In this document: piece after piece, positions 1-12,086 of the stretch
Numbering within the stretch: the first letter of the stretch is position 1
Layout of the letters: the number at the start of each line of letters is the position of its first letter
Source of the DNA: Epiperipatus broadwayi
Lineage: Eukaryota; Onychophora; Udeonychophora; Euonychophora; Peripatidae
Direction of reading: 5' to 3'
Assembly: GCA_028023455.1 (NCBI GenBank)
Contig: JAQFVV010012545.1
Span: 1,364,001 to 1,428,000, forward strand
Length of the DNA stretch: 64,000 bases
The notes under the pieces: model-generated
The model's input: only the letters and a program-made list of their open reading frames with translations
Databases searched by the model: none
What the model was told of the DNA's origin: nothing
Position numbers and translations under genes: made by a program

Positions 1-844
1 AAGGGTATGTTTTAAAAATTTGTTAACCACAAATTTAGAATCAAATTATTAAATATTGTTTCTAAATAGTTCTAATGGATTAACTACAAATAAACTTCTC
101 TACATGAAGATGAAGTTATTATGCATAAAAAGCCATATGTCTAAAACTCTTCCTATAAGTCATAAAGAACTTTTACCTTGTGTTGTATTTCTGCAACAAT
201 GATAATCCCTTTTGACATTCTCCATTATCCCCATCTAATTTACAATTATCAAATCAAAATGTCAACATGGAAACATTTCATTTTCTTACTCTATTTGAGT
301 TTAATAATAGCATTTTATCATTTCGAATATCCATCCTTTCATCACATTCCTTGTTTTCATTACAAAAGCATACACAAAACATTTTTATCACTTTTATTTC
401 TCACATCTTTATATTTTTCCCATGCCATATACAATTTAGTCTGTTCTTATTTCAACATTCTAAAATTAATTTCTCATATTTCTTTTCTATATAAATGACA
501 TCTACAGTTTAAATTCTTATCCTATTTGTTCTCATTCCTTGATATTCAAACTTCTTGCCTAAATAACTATAAGTTCCCTCTAGTGTTTTCATATATACTT
601 TCAGATATTATTTTCCATAATTTTATTTGGCTTTTATCAGGGCATCTCTCAAACTCTGCAGTACCACAAATATCCATGGGTGCAGAAACTCAGACCACTC
701 TCATTCACTATAAATTCATTTCACTAACAATCTTCTCTCATTAGATGTAAAATAAGAATTGGTTTCTATCCATTATATATACATATATATATAGTAATAA
801 TATGGAAAATATATAAGAAAAGTTTTGGACTTCTAAGAGAATAA
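1..844. other. Non-coding, A+T-rich, no gene seen
   Basis: Open frames here are rich in F, I, Y and S and look like translated A+T-rich sequence. They show no motif, splice context or resemblance to a known protein. Confidence 0.6.
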
Positions 845-1205
845 TATATATTGTAACCATAAAGAAAAGCGAGAAAGAGAGTGGAGGGAAAGTGAAATGA
901 AAAGGAAAAGAAGAAGAGAACAAAAATGAGAGAGAGAAAAGAAAAGATGAAAAAGAAATGAAAGAAACAAGGGATGAAATGATATGTAGTGGATACAGAT
1001 GAAAGGAGAAGAAGAGATGAAATGAAATGATTTAAAATGGATTAGATAATATGGATGAGATGATAGAAGAAATGTAAAAGAGAAATGATGAAAATGATAT
1101 GAAAAGAAAAATGAAATAAAATGAGGTGAAATGAAATGGATGAGATGATAGAAGAAATGTAAAAGAGAGATGATGAAAATGATATGAAAAGAAATGAAAT
1201 GAGAG
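845..1205 (+). repeat. Purine-rich GA/GAAATG minisatellite-like tract
   Basis: The top strand is almost only A, G and scattered T, with GAAATGA and GATGAGATGATAG words. A unit of roughly 57 bases starting with GGATGAGATGATAGAAG occurs near 1053 and again near 1138 with one or two differences. It is a simple purine tract with a short duplicated block; such tracts can form triplex DNA, though that is only a possibility here. Confidence 0.7.
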
Positions 1206-1211
1206 ACTTTT

Positions 1212-1330
1212 AACGACTCAGCTCAGTGGGGTTACAATAAATTTAAAGAAAAGAAATGATGATCCAGAGATGTATAACTAGATAGAGATCAAATCCAATA
1301 CTGATGAACTATAACCACTATGGCCTATTG
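1212..1330 (+). repeat. Possible tRNA-derived SINE remnant
   Basis: CAGCTCAGTGGGGTTA near 1220-1235 resembles a pol III box A in a D-arm, and GATCAAATCC near 1288 resembles box B. The spacing is within the range of tRNA-derived SINE heads, but the arms do not fold well and no second copy is in the window. Confidence 0.3.
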
Positions 1331-4300
1331 ATAATCTACTATTAAATCATACAAAAGATTATTTTAAATCATTAATTAATAGTTATTAGAATAATCCTAT
1401 CAACAAATCACACACAACACTCTCTGAATAAGAATAATGATACCTTGATTGAGAAAGATTATCTTACTAAATTATATCTAACATGGCAACAAGAGTAATA
1501 ACCTCAGCGATTCTAAAACTAAAACTCTTGTGCAAAATTAAAGTTTAAGTTGCTTATAAAATAATTGCTGGATGAATAAAACAAATGAGTGATATCTTGG
1601 CTGACCATAGAATAACTATATTATGTTCAATCTTAGAATAATAAACAAAACAAATATTAATTCACAAATTTAATGAATCAATTTAAATTTAAACTAATAA
1701 TGGCCTATTATCCAAGACATTACTCGAGCAAAGAAAAGGACAAGGGTACTTTTTATGCCTTTCCCATACTCACAAACAACCTACTCAAGAACTCAAATAC
1801 AGATGGATTAAATTTCTTTGGGCATATAAATTAAGGTAATGATAAACAAGATGCAGTTAATATAAAATAATGTACAGCTTTTAAAATAATGGTAACTAAA
1901 AATATTCTTCTGAAGTACTTATATTCTTAATCTCATATTGCATAGTTTCTAATCTAGAAGATATACTGATAATTTAAAATAAATTTTTAATTAAACATAT
2001 AACTAAGTATCTGATATAATGCAATTACCTGTATTTGTGGTTTAAACTAAAAATCACTTACTTCATCATAGCTTTATAATTTTAAAACCAATATCAAATA
2101 TATTGAATTAACTTTATGATATATTTGTGAACTTTTGAGTTAAAGATTTAATAACTTTGGAAATTTAAAATTTTGTGAACTTAGAATCCAAGACAATAAT
2201 ATTATCATATAAAAGTAAAACAAACAAAACAAAACTTTTGAAATAATAATAAATTGGTTTATTTAGAACAATAATAAAGTGTTACAATTTAAATGCAATA
2301 TAAACATTGCCAATAGCGCTGGAACTTATTACAAGCATTTTGCCTTTTTAATAACTTTACTTAGTTTATAAGAATACATAACTTCTTTAATTACTATTTT
2401 TGATTATCCCTATTTAAACTTTTTTACCTTGTTTATTCTGATAAATAAATTAATCAAATAAAGTTATACATAATAGCAGGCAAAGGTTATTCAATACTGA
2501 ATTTTAATCTCTTTTAAACAATTAGAGATTTTAAAATCTTTGGACTTTAATTATAATGTCTGTATTTAATAAGCACACTTCTAATTTTTAATTAAAATAA
2601 TTCATAACACTATGGTGTCTTATAGTAATCAGAATGACACACACAATTAGGTTTGTATTTGAAACCCTAAGCTTAACTTTATAATCCTGAGCTTAACAAA
2701 CGCTAAGCTAGTAAGCATATTTAGCATATATTTGAAAATACCACTAGTTATACTAACATAACTAATATTGTAGCTAATGATATATTTTTAAATCAGACTA
2801 AGCTAATTTTTAAAATTAAACTAAATTAGATACATGGGTCATTCACTCATCAGAGATCAGTTATACATTTTTAAATAAATTTAGTCCACATAAAATTATT
2901 CCCTCAATGTTTTTTTTTTAAAATTAATGATGTAACAGACTTACAAATCCAGCAGCGAAACTCTGGATGAAAATATTAAATTAGTATGTGTGAATTGCCA
3001 CTTATACTGTATGCATAATTTAACATACTTAATAATAAATAAAACTTATTGTTGGTTATCTTGTTGATGATAAAAATATCATATCAACACAATTCAAACA
3101 TTGATATACCCATGAGTATTAAAAATAACTATTACTACCTGAAGAAACAATGTTCCTCAAACACACATATCTTGTCATCACTAATCTAAAACAAATGCAA
3201 CATCACCTACTGTGGTGGAATTAGCATTAAGTCATCATGAATGATAGGCTAACATATAAGAATATATAAGCTCCTCAGAGCTGGAAAAGAATATGGTGGT
3301 TTTCAAAAATATCTAACTTTGAGGCAAAAACTAAGATGTCTGGAATTTGTCTACAGTACATCTGGGAACAGAAAAAAAACACACCAGAAAATCACGATCC
3401 TCTCTCATGGGATTTCCAATGCTTATGAATGTGATCATCATCACTGAAAAATACAATATAATAACCCTATTTTGGGGACAAGCACTATCAAATCATGGAA
3501 ATACAATACAATAAGAATGGAGGACCTTGTCTACTCCATAAAACATACTCAAAATTATTAACTAAGCCTAACTCTATGAGGCTAACAAATACTAACTAAT
3601 AACAAGATATATACTTCACCTGAATTAACTAAGTTATTCCTAAGAAATTTTAAAAATACAAAAACATATATTTAATGTTCGAACCAACAAAGCAAACTGT
3701 CAAGTGACTAATATGAGAAATACTTTAAAATTAAATGCATATAAAATTCTAGGCAAGGCACAATGCACACATAATAAAATATTATATACTAAATTATATT
3801 GTGAATAGTGGACTTTAAAGATTGCAAATTAAATGTGAAAATATTAATTCTCAATGCATATAAAAAAAATATGTATAGTTGTTATTACTATAACACTCAT
3901 AAAACAAATGAATGAAAATTCTCTGATAAACTTCTTTAGCTGGTTTAAAATAAAACTGAGTGAAACATCCCATTTATAATAAACTAAACTGTGATATTTA
4001 AATCTCCATAAATGAAATTATTAAATAGAAATTAGCTGGTGTAATGCTTAATAAATACACTAAATTGACCTAAGAATGGCAAAATATTTGCTCATTATAA
4101 TAAACCCATTAAACATTAAAATTATAATCCTAATTTACCTGGCATATTTATGCAAAAAGTGTTACACAAAATATATAGCATAAATACCTTTTTATGGTTT
4201 CATTTTTTTTAAAACCAAATAAACAGACAATAAAAAAAATAATAATACATTAACTTAAGTTCATATTTCAGCTCAGTAATGGTTTTCCATTTAAAAAAAT

Positions 4301-6749
4301 TTCTTCAAGCTAATTTATTTATCCGAGTTCGACACTTTAACCAAAACACTTATAAAACATGGCAATGATTTTCAAACGAAAATGTTCACTAGTTCTTTAA
4401 ATAAATACTTTTACTTTCTTTGATCTTTAAAGATAATTTTAAATATTAAAATAATAAAATAGCATAAGCATAGGCCGGCATTGGAAAAATAAATTCTTCA
4501 GCTGAGTACATTTTTTTTTATATTTATAATCCTAGGTTCAAATGCAGAATAATTATAATGTATCGATTTAGTTAACTTTCACTGTTCTCCATTAGATAAA
4601 CATATTTTTTTAAAATAGAGCTCTTTTTTAAACATCATTATTTTTTTTAAATATTTCACAATGTATTTTTTTAAAAATACATTTAAGAGTAGACTTTGTT
4701 TATAATTCAAGACGTTCCTCAGTTATAAGCTACAATTAACGTCATAAAGTTACTTATAAATAATGGTAAATATAACCATTTACTATGTACTTGACAAATA
4801 TAAGTTCATTACTGATCATTGCAGATTGCTTTGAAATTTTGTTTCCGAATAATTTTCTTTTATTACTGGGTAAAATAAGAGTTACCATTTTTAAAATATA
4901 TATTTTATCTGTTTGCATTTAACTAAACAAATCATTTCTACTTATGTCAAAGTATAAGTAATAATTTTTTTAAAAAAAAATTAATCATTCTTTAATCGTT
5001 CACTTTATCCAAATGTAGCTTCATCATAATGTTTTTAACTTTAAAATGTTTCTTCTTTCACATATACTTTTAATTTAACAGGAGAAGAACTTAGTATTTC
5101 ACTGTTAAAATAGTTTAGTGCAACCGAATGTTTATTTACGTAAATGATTAATAATTTGTTCTTTAATTTTACTTCCAAGTAAAGAAAAACAAATAAATTA
5201 AATGTATACAAGATGAGAGACGCAAGATTTATTCCAAACATTTTTTACTATAATTTTTATGTTTCAACTGGAATTTAAATTGTCAGAAAACGGATTACCT
5301 TTTCTTTAGCCCTCCATCACTGCAAGACGGTTTTAAATAATTGTTTTAAACATACTTTTATTTTTTCAAAAAATATAAAATTTTTAAAAAAATTACTTTT
5401 TATTAAAGAAATTTTAGGATTCAGCACAGGTAGAATTAAAAATAAGATCAGCCCCTGAATGACCCCTGGATCTCTGTTTTATATAATAATCTTTAATACA
5501 CCCCCTTTCATATCTCAATTCATTTGAAAGCCAATAAAAATTATTTTTATTAAACTTTACCATTTTTGACAATTCAGCTGTGGAGTCGATTTTACTGACG
5601 TAATCGCTCTTATTATATTAATCCACGTGACTCACAGCTGCAAAGTCAAAAATCCATTGTTAACAAATATTATGTAATATTTTTAATGATATTTTATAAA
5701 TACAATAGTAATAAATATAAAATTTAAAGTCATACCTCTATATTAAACTTTTAAATATTTCATTTTAAATAACTTTACTCATTCATTTGCTTTATTTTTT
5801 TTTTTAAATCAATATTAGAAATAAATTATTTTTATTCTTATGTTTATGTCATTCTTACATGCACTGACATATTCACACATACGTGGTTACCTCACACCAA
5901 TTGTTTAAAGTTATTTTTAAAACTACAACAATAAAATGTTAATGAATATTTAATTCAAAATAATTTTATAAGTGGAACGCTATACTAACTTACATCTAAT
6001 AAATATTATTATACTGTTTTAAAAAATAATTTGCAGATTATTTTTAAATTTATTACTTAATATTATTTAAAACATTTATTTCCAATATCTAATTATTATA
6101 ATTTAGACATTAAAATGAATTATACAGTAGTTATTTTAAAATACATTTAATATTATTTATCAATTCCCAACTATTTCTGATATTTCTTTTAATTCAAATT
6201 ATTATCTAACATCCCTTATCAAACTAACTAGTATATATACTATATAAGATTATCCTATTTTATTCATTAATTAATTTTCATTTTTATCATTATTATTATT
6301 TTTAAAATCAGAAAATTTTCAAACAAAAGGTTAAACTAAGATAACCTTGATCACCTATTGGAACTAAGTGAGACTTCAGTTAGATACAATATATATATAT
6401 ACACACACAAGGCTTTTTTTTAATAAATAAAAAAAAGACCCTGGAACGCACTTCTTGTCAAGTTTTTTATTAAAGAAAATTATATTCAAATATCATTTAA
6501 ATGAAATTTAAGGCAGCTTTTCCAATGCTATGAAGCAAATAAAAAAATTAAACAAAATTTACTATAATTTTTTTTATTTTAGATATGTCAAATCTAAAGT
6601 TAAATAAATAAATACAAATATACAACTGATAACTAAATGTAAAATGAAATAGTAAAACTATATAATTGAATAAAAGTTTATAATAATTTCTAAAATTTTG
6701 TCCAATTCTCGTCTGACAAATCGTCTCGATTCATTTTCTTAGTGTTAGT
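1331..6749. other. Long A+T-rich non-coding stretch
   Basis: I see no exon-like codon bias, RNA gene or clear mobile element. The one notable structure is an imperfect inverted repeat around 5565-5655. The missing 3' BLTP1 exons would be expected on the minus strand in or beyond this stretch, but I found no match. Confidence 0.5.
5565..5655. repeat. Imperfect inverted repeat with CAGCTG motifs
   Basis: ATTTTTGAC and CAGCTGTG near 5562-5585 are mirrored by CACAGCTG and GTCAAAAAT near 5632-5653. This could be a small MITE or the fused ends of a deleted DNA transposon. No target duplication was recognised. Confidence 0.4.
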
Positions 6750-8690
6750 GCCTATGGCCGAATGATGATCTCTGGGTAATCACAGATCAATGTATTTTGA
6801 AGAATCAAAAAGTGTCAAAGGGGGTCTAATGAGTTTGATGAACACATTCACATGAAGAAATGGGAATAGAATTCAGAACGTATATCAAACGCAATAGTTT
6901 TTCAGAATATCTCTTTTCAAGAATGTATTCGTGAAATCCATGAATCATTTCTCTTTCATTTAGTTGTAGTCTGATTGACATGTTTCTAATTTCCATCTCT
7001 CCAAATGTCAACTGAATATCAATATTTTCAAGCCAATATTTTTTATCAAGTACATGAGCCCAAAGTGCAAACTCAATATCCTTCATATCTAGCATCATTT
7101 TTTCAACTGACTCTTTTGGGTCAATAGGAGGATCACTTTTTGAAACTTTTGCATGAAGTGAAACATTAGCTACAGCATATTTACAAATGGGATCAAAATT
7201 CTGTTTTCTTTCTTCAAAAATTTGAACTAGTGCATTTACTTTTTGATTTGCAATGTAAAGATTCACATTGCAATCTTGTAGGTCCAAACTTAGTTCTAAC
7301 AATTCTTGCAGAACATCACAAAATAATACTAGATCCAATAAAAAGGCTGTACTTTTATTTTTTCTTTAAGCCATCGTAAGCACATTTGTCATTTTTTATC
7401 TCTTATAGGATGAGTCATTGCATCTTCAAAATTATTCCACATAGCTGAAACTGAATGGAAACTAGATACCATCCATCTAGTACTTAAAACTCTTCCAATT
7501 TTTAGCAGCTCAACGCCTAGTGATTTTGCACATTTATGTAATTGTCTATTATTTTTCAGTGATGTATTGTATAAAACAAAGTTTATCAATAAAAGATTTG
7601 AATCCATTGATTCCTGAAATTTTCTTTACAACATCACTTACTGATAATTCTAATCTATGATTAGCACAATGCCAAATTATAATGGAAGGAAATTTTTGTG
7701 CCAGCAATTCTTTCACTCCACTTTTACATCCTAACATCACAATAGTGCTGTCGCATGCTACTAAAATTAAATATTTTTTTAAATAATCTTCTGTGCATCC
7801 CATAAAATTCAAGATATTGGAGTAAGGATTCAAATATTCCCTTTGCCACTATGTTTTCAAGTTTGATCAAGTCTAAAAATAAATTAATCAGTGGATTCAT
7901 TTCAACACTTTCGCTACAGCATCGAACAAACACAATAAGAGTGTTTTTTTTGTTTGTGGTAGCTGATTCATCAATTATCAATGAAATTATATTTTTTGAT
8001 TGAACAATTTCTTTAAATACATTTTTTCTCATTTCATAACTTATATGATTCACGATATTAATGCATGCGTTTACTGAATGAAACATATGACTCGTTTCAA
8101 TTCCATTCCGTTGTTGCAGATCAGTTTCACTTTTAAAAAAGAGAATGATTGATTTTCCTTTGCTACTTTATATGCAGTTCAAATTTTTTTTGCTAATATT
8201 CATTTTCGCGAGATAATGATTTTAAAAAAATGTTTTCAATCTTCATTTTTTTTGGCATCAAAAATAATTTTTAATGCTGCTTTGTATGCAGCAGATTTTT
8301 GTGTTCGAAATTTTTTTTGCGAAGTGAGCTCAATTGTAACTTCCTATCTTTCCCAGAATAGATGATTTCATTGTAAGCCCATTCTTTGAAAATTTTCATT
8401 CCCATCGTTGCTTCAGTTCCAAGAGTTCTAATGTTTCTGCAAGGTGTGCAGTCAAGTTTTTTTTATGTATGTTCAATCATTCATTTTTTTAAGCAAAAAT
8501 AATTGTTTTTGATCCTATGACCAGCAATCCGGCCAATCATTTTGAGTTTGGCATTGCACTTCAAGATCCACTTGAGATGGTTCAGGAATATCAAATTGTA
8601 CCAAAATTTCTATATTTTCTGTTGTCATTTGGAATTTTTTGTTAGTGGGACCAACTGTTGAGAAGTAAATGGAAATGTGTTTCATTTTTA
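6750..8690 (-). pseudogene. Broken hAT transposase, KIAA1586-like
   Basis: Reading the minus strand from about 8560 downward gives, in shifting frames, DWPDCWS, then TEATMGMKIFKEW, QLSSLRKKNFEHK, SLIIDESATTNKKNTLIVFV, VACDSTIVMLGCKSGVKELL, IIIWHCANHRLELSVSDVV, SGINGFKSFIDKL and KIGRVLSTRWMVSSFHSV, with a helical tail near 6830-7330. This order is that of hAT-derived proteins related to human KIAA1586: an N-terminal zinc-finger-like region, then an RNase-H-fold DDE transposase with the hAT insertion and WHC-x-HRLEL segment. At least three frame changes separate the blocks, so it cannot make a full transposase. No terminal inverted repeats or 8-bp duplication were identified, so the edges are approximate. 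Confidence 0.85.
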
Positions 8691-9107
8691 AACTTGGGAT
8701 AAACTTTTACACGAAAAAATAAATAAAAATAACAATGTCAAATTTATATAAAAATAAAGAAATTAAATATTCCACATATTGTCAATTGCTGCATAGGTGC
8801 ATTAAATCACAAATGTCAGGCATTACTGGCTACACATGTATCACTGTAATCAGCTGTTGTCCACGAGTGACTAATGGGGACATGAATGAGTCCATTTCTA
8901 ACTACATGAGAGCACCAATTTTAAATCCATCCATATTTCATCTGATTCCTAAAACACCACATTTTTTTATTTGTTCGAATTATATAAATATGGATTGTAA
9001 TTATGTATATGCAATATTGTTTCATTTAATTACATTTGAAATATTAAAAAAACACTAAGAAAGGTGCCGGATCGTTATTCCACTACATTACATGAAATAA
9101 AAAAAAA
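8691..9107. other. Spacer, nothing recognised
   Basis: The 107-residue open frame at 8735-9058 has no recognised motif. It overlaps the boundary between the hAT remnant and the next repeat and is probably chance. Confidence 0.4.
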
Positions 9108-9217
9108 ACCCTGTCTATACTAAATTCAATGCAATTAATCAGAATTTCAAGCTCCCTACAGCTATGCACTCCATCTTATAACTGTTACACATGACCCCAT
9201 TCATGCAAAAAAGATCT

Positions 9218-9259
9218 CCAATATATGTATTTCATGCTGAACCAGCCCTCATCAGTTGA
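9218..9259 (-). ncRNA. Hammerhead ribozyme-like motif
   Basis: On the minus strand a CUGAUGA box (9255-9249) is followed by a hairpin with GCUG/CAGC pairing, then GAAA. An AUA-CA-UAU mini stem III and an A at the cleavage position follow. Stem I is short (UCAA with UUGG, one wobble). The direct copy at about 9863-9907 keeps the stem II and stem III outline but has lost the CUGAUGA and GAAA boxes. The core matches the hammerhead consensus; activity is unknown. Confidence 0.55.
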
Positions 9260-9476
9260 TCCAAATAATCATCTCCCATACATAGATATAATCAGTGCTC
9301 AGTTTATATTAAGGTAGCAAATCTTCAAACTTTAAGAGACAAGTTTCAATATTCATCACCCTCCAACTCTTCAGCCATCCATATCATTGAAAATCCAGTG
9401 GTGAAACACTCATTTTGTTGATGCCAATATTATTGTCATACCCATGGTGGAGATCATTTATTTTTTTCACATGTAT

Positions 9477-9548
9477 GGGGTCATGTGTATCAGCTGTATA
9501 AGTTAGAGTGCATAGCTGGAGGGAGCTAGAAAGTCTGAATTCAAATCC
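9477..9548 (+). repeat. tRNA-like segment, copy 1
   Basis: GTGTATCAGCTGTATAAG resembles a box A/D-arm and GAATTCAAATCCC near 9532-9544 resembles box B (consensus GGTTCGANTCC). Acceptor-stem pairing is poor, so this is tRNA-derived rather than a tRNA gene. Confidence 0.45.
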
Positions 9549-9934
9549 CTTCTAATTGTGCTGAGTTTAGTATAGACAATATATATGTGTATCTGAATAT
9601 TACATATTCAACTTGTATTCTACCCATTCCTCTTCTATGTATTAAATGGATATATTAAGGTCCTATACGTGAGGATAAGAATGACTCAATATCAACATGG
9701 GCATGACAATAACATTGGCAACAACAAGGGTTTTGAGTGTTCCATCATCGGATTTTCAATGATATGGATGGCTGAAAACATGGAGGGTGGAGACCATTAA
9801 AGTTTGAAGATTTGCTATCTTTATTATGAAGTGAGAACTGATTGTATATATGTGTTGATCTGGACCAAGTAATGAGTGCTGGTTCAGTGCAAAATACGTT
9901 TATTGGAAATCATGTATCTTTTTCACATGTATGG

Positions 9935-10005
9935 CGGCATGTGTATCAGTTGTATAAGAGAATGCATAGCTGTAGGGAGCTTGAAAGTCTGAGTTCAAGT
10001 CCTTT
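9935..10005 (+). repeat. tRNA-like segment, copy 2
   Basis: Same family as the segment near 9.5 kb: GTGTATCAGTTGTATAAGAG as a box A-like block and GAGTTCAAGTCC as a good box B. It ends in a CATATATAT microsatellite, as many SINE tails do. The hammerhead-derived part lies only about 30 bases upstream. Confidence 0.5.
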
Positions 10006-10015
10006 CCATATATAT

Positions 10016-11945
10016 ATATATATATTATTCTCTTATAAGTCTAAAACATTTCTTATATAATTTCCATATTATCACTTTTTATTTCTTGAACCAATTTATC
10101 TTCTCTGATTTCTTATAATTAGAAGTCTAAAATATATATTTTGTTACATCTATTCTACTTTTTATATATATAAAAAAAATCACTATTTACTGACACCAAA
10201 CACTGCAAAACTTTTCTAGATAATTCTTTTTAATAATCTCCACATAATATAATTAAAAATTGTTTCCAATAATATAATTTGCAAGCATCTTTCAGTTGTT
10301 TATAATTCCTCTCATTAGGGAAAAAAAGGGGCAGCTCCATTTCCTAGTGAAAAACCTCATTTTGTTGTCTACAACATATATCTATTACAAATCAACCTAT
10401 CTTATTTTGAACTATATTTAAAATTTATTAAATCCCCTGGTAATACAAAGAACCTTATACCTAAATGTTAAGATGGTCATTATTATCTCTTTCAAAACTT
10501 TGTAAAATTCATATTTGCTACTGAAGAAATATGTCAGATTTTAAATTCTTATTTTATATTTTGCTTTATAACTCAAGTCTAATTTCCACTGTGTGTATAA
10601 TTCCTTTTCCCAGTTAACAAAATAAATAAATAATTATACTTCTCTAAGATACAATTCCCCATTTTTCTTCCACTTTTACCTTCCTTACTAATTACTGATA
10701 TCTTAGATTCCTCATTGAATTTCAATGTTTCTTCTTATATTTACATATTTTTCTTCACCATTAAACCTATATTACTACATCTTTATAAAGTCATGTATAA
10801 ACTAATTTAAAGACGGTCTCAGTAAAAACAAACTGAAGTATAGTATTTTCCTGCAATCAAGTTTGATAATCATTTTTATTTATTTACAGAAAGATAAGCT
10901 TAAATTTTAGCAAACATTTTCCTATGTTTGTTTTGAAGAATATAAAGCTAAAGTAGATCTAAATTTTATCAAAATGGTGAGATTAGAATATCTCATTTAG
11001 TTCCAAAGTGAAATACTGTTACCTATAAAACATTTTAATGATATGAAACCTTTCGAATATTATGGATTAGTTTTTGTCAAGAGATTTATCAATATTTATT
11101 TGAAATCTGAGTGTTATTTATATAAATCTTTCAATATAGAATATGCTGCAAATATCTAGTAGTGCACAGGAATAAAAACAAAACATTTTAACATAAAAAT
11201 ATATGTATATCAAGAATTAAAGATCAAGAACTCAATTATAGCATAGGATTTAGATTTCAAAGGAAAACAACTTCCAACAGAAGATCATTACATGATTAAA
11301 TGAAGCAAGTCCGTACTCGTGTTTCAAAATATGTAAAAATAATACATTTTGTACTTTTTATTAAAAATAAATAAATATATAAAAAAAAATTATATGCAGA
11401 AAATAAATTATTTTTTAATTATTCCCAAGACTTATAGTAATTAATAACAACCTCAATTCAGTACAGTTCACATTATAACAGCAAAAAGCTTTACTGCCAT
11501 ATCTCTATTTCTTTTCCTCTGACTTAAACATTAATAATAAAAAGAAACCACTCTTATCATCTTTATCCAATCTCTGCAACTAGTTCCTGATATTGATAAC
11601 TATAATGTATTATCTGATTAATACAATAAGTATAAAACCATTATGTTTTAAATAAAAATGTTATTCATTAATAATTAATGCTGATTAGTTTATAAATTTT
11701 TATATATAAAAAAAAATAATGATAAAAATGCTAAAACATCAGTCCAAAGTGCTTTGCATTTGCAATTATCTTGGCATTATTTCCTGTTTCTTTTATATAA
11801 GATAACAAAAATTATACATGGCATCCATAATTCTTAAGAAGACTTTTTGCATTGTTTCATCGTTGTATTAAAGTTAAAAACATTTTGGTAATTCAATAAA
11901 ATTTAATTAAATAGCTAAATTATAATTAAGATTAATGATTCCTAC
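10016..11945. other. A+T-rich non-coding, 3' side of BLTP1 exon I
   Basis: No coding match, RNA gene or structured repeat was recognised. It probably lies in the next BLTP1 intron or in the 3' flank. Confidence 0.5.
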
Positions 11946-12086
11946 ATTTGGAATTGCCTTTATCTTTCTCTTTGATGTATGAAGTAACCAGGTCGTGTAA
12001 AAAAAAGAAATTCTCGGCATCAACACCAACAAAAATGTGATCGTCAAACTCGGTTACAAAGCTGCAATCAACAATGGGCTTGGCAT
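11946..12086 (-). CDS. BLTP1: BLTP1 exon I (last exon found)
   Basis: The exon reads AKPIVDCSFVTEFDDHIF, then VGVDAENFFFLHDLVTSYIK and EKDKGNSK, a clear match to the BLTP1 segment next to the C-terminal domain. The acceptor is GATTTCAG. The best donor is GTAGGA immediately after AAAT, giving phase 1 exit. If that donor is not used, the frame runs on for four residues (CRNH) and stops at TAA near 11929, which would make a truncated terminal exon. The conserved C-terminal block after this position was not found between 1 and 11945, so it either lies outside the window or was missed. Confidence 0.9.

Larger units (their letters stand above)
9108..10015. mobile_element. Compound inverted/direct repeat with hammerhead-like and tRNA-like parts
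   Basis: An inverted copy occupies about 9108-9440, a partial direct copy 9440-9590 and a longer direct copy 9640-10015. Shared landmarks include the box-A-like GTGTATCAG, GGGAGCT, AAAGTCTGA and CATATCATTGAAA or its complement. The inverted copy holds a hammerhead-like core and the two direct stretches end in tRNA-like segments. The architecture (head-to-head copies, truncated members) resembles Penelope-type insertions, but no reverse transcriptase is present, so it would be non-autonomous. Confidence 0.65.

Noticed and set aside
178-498. Small F/I/Y-rich open frames as membrane protein genes
   Set aside because: Composition follows the T-rich strand; no motif, splice or start context.
2930-2975. 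Hammerhead-like GCGAAACTCTGGATG
   Set aside because: No CUGANGA box at a workable distance on either side.
7389-7833. Separate small genes on the minus strand
   Set aside because: Their translations are consecutive blocks of one hAT transposase in shifted frames.
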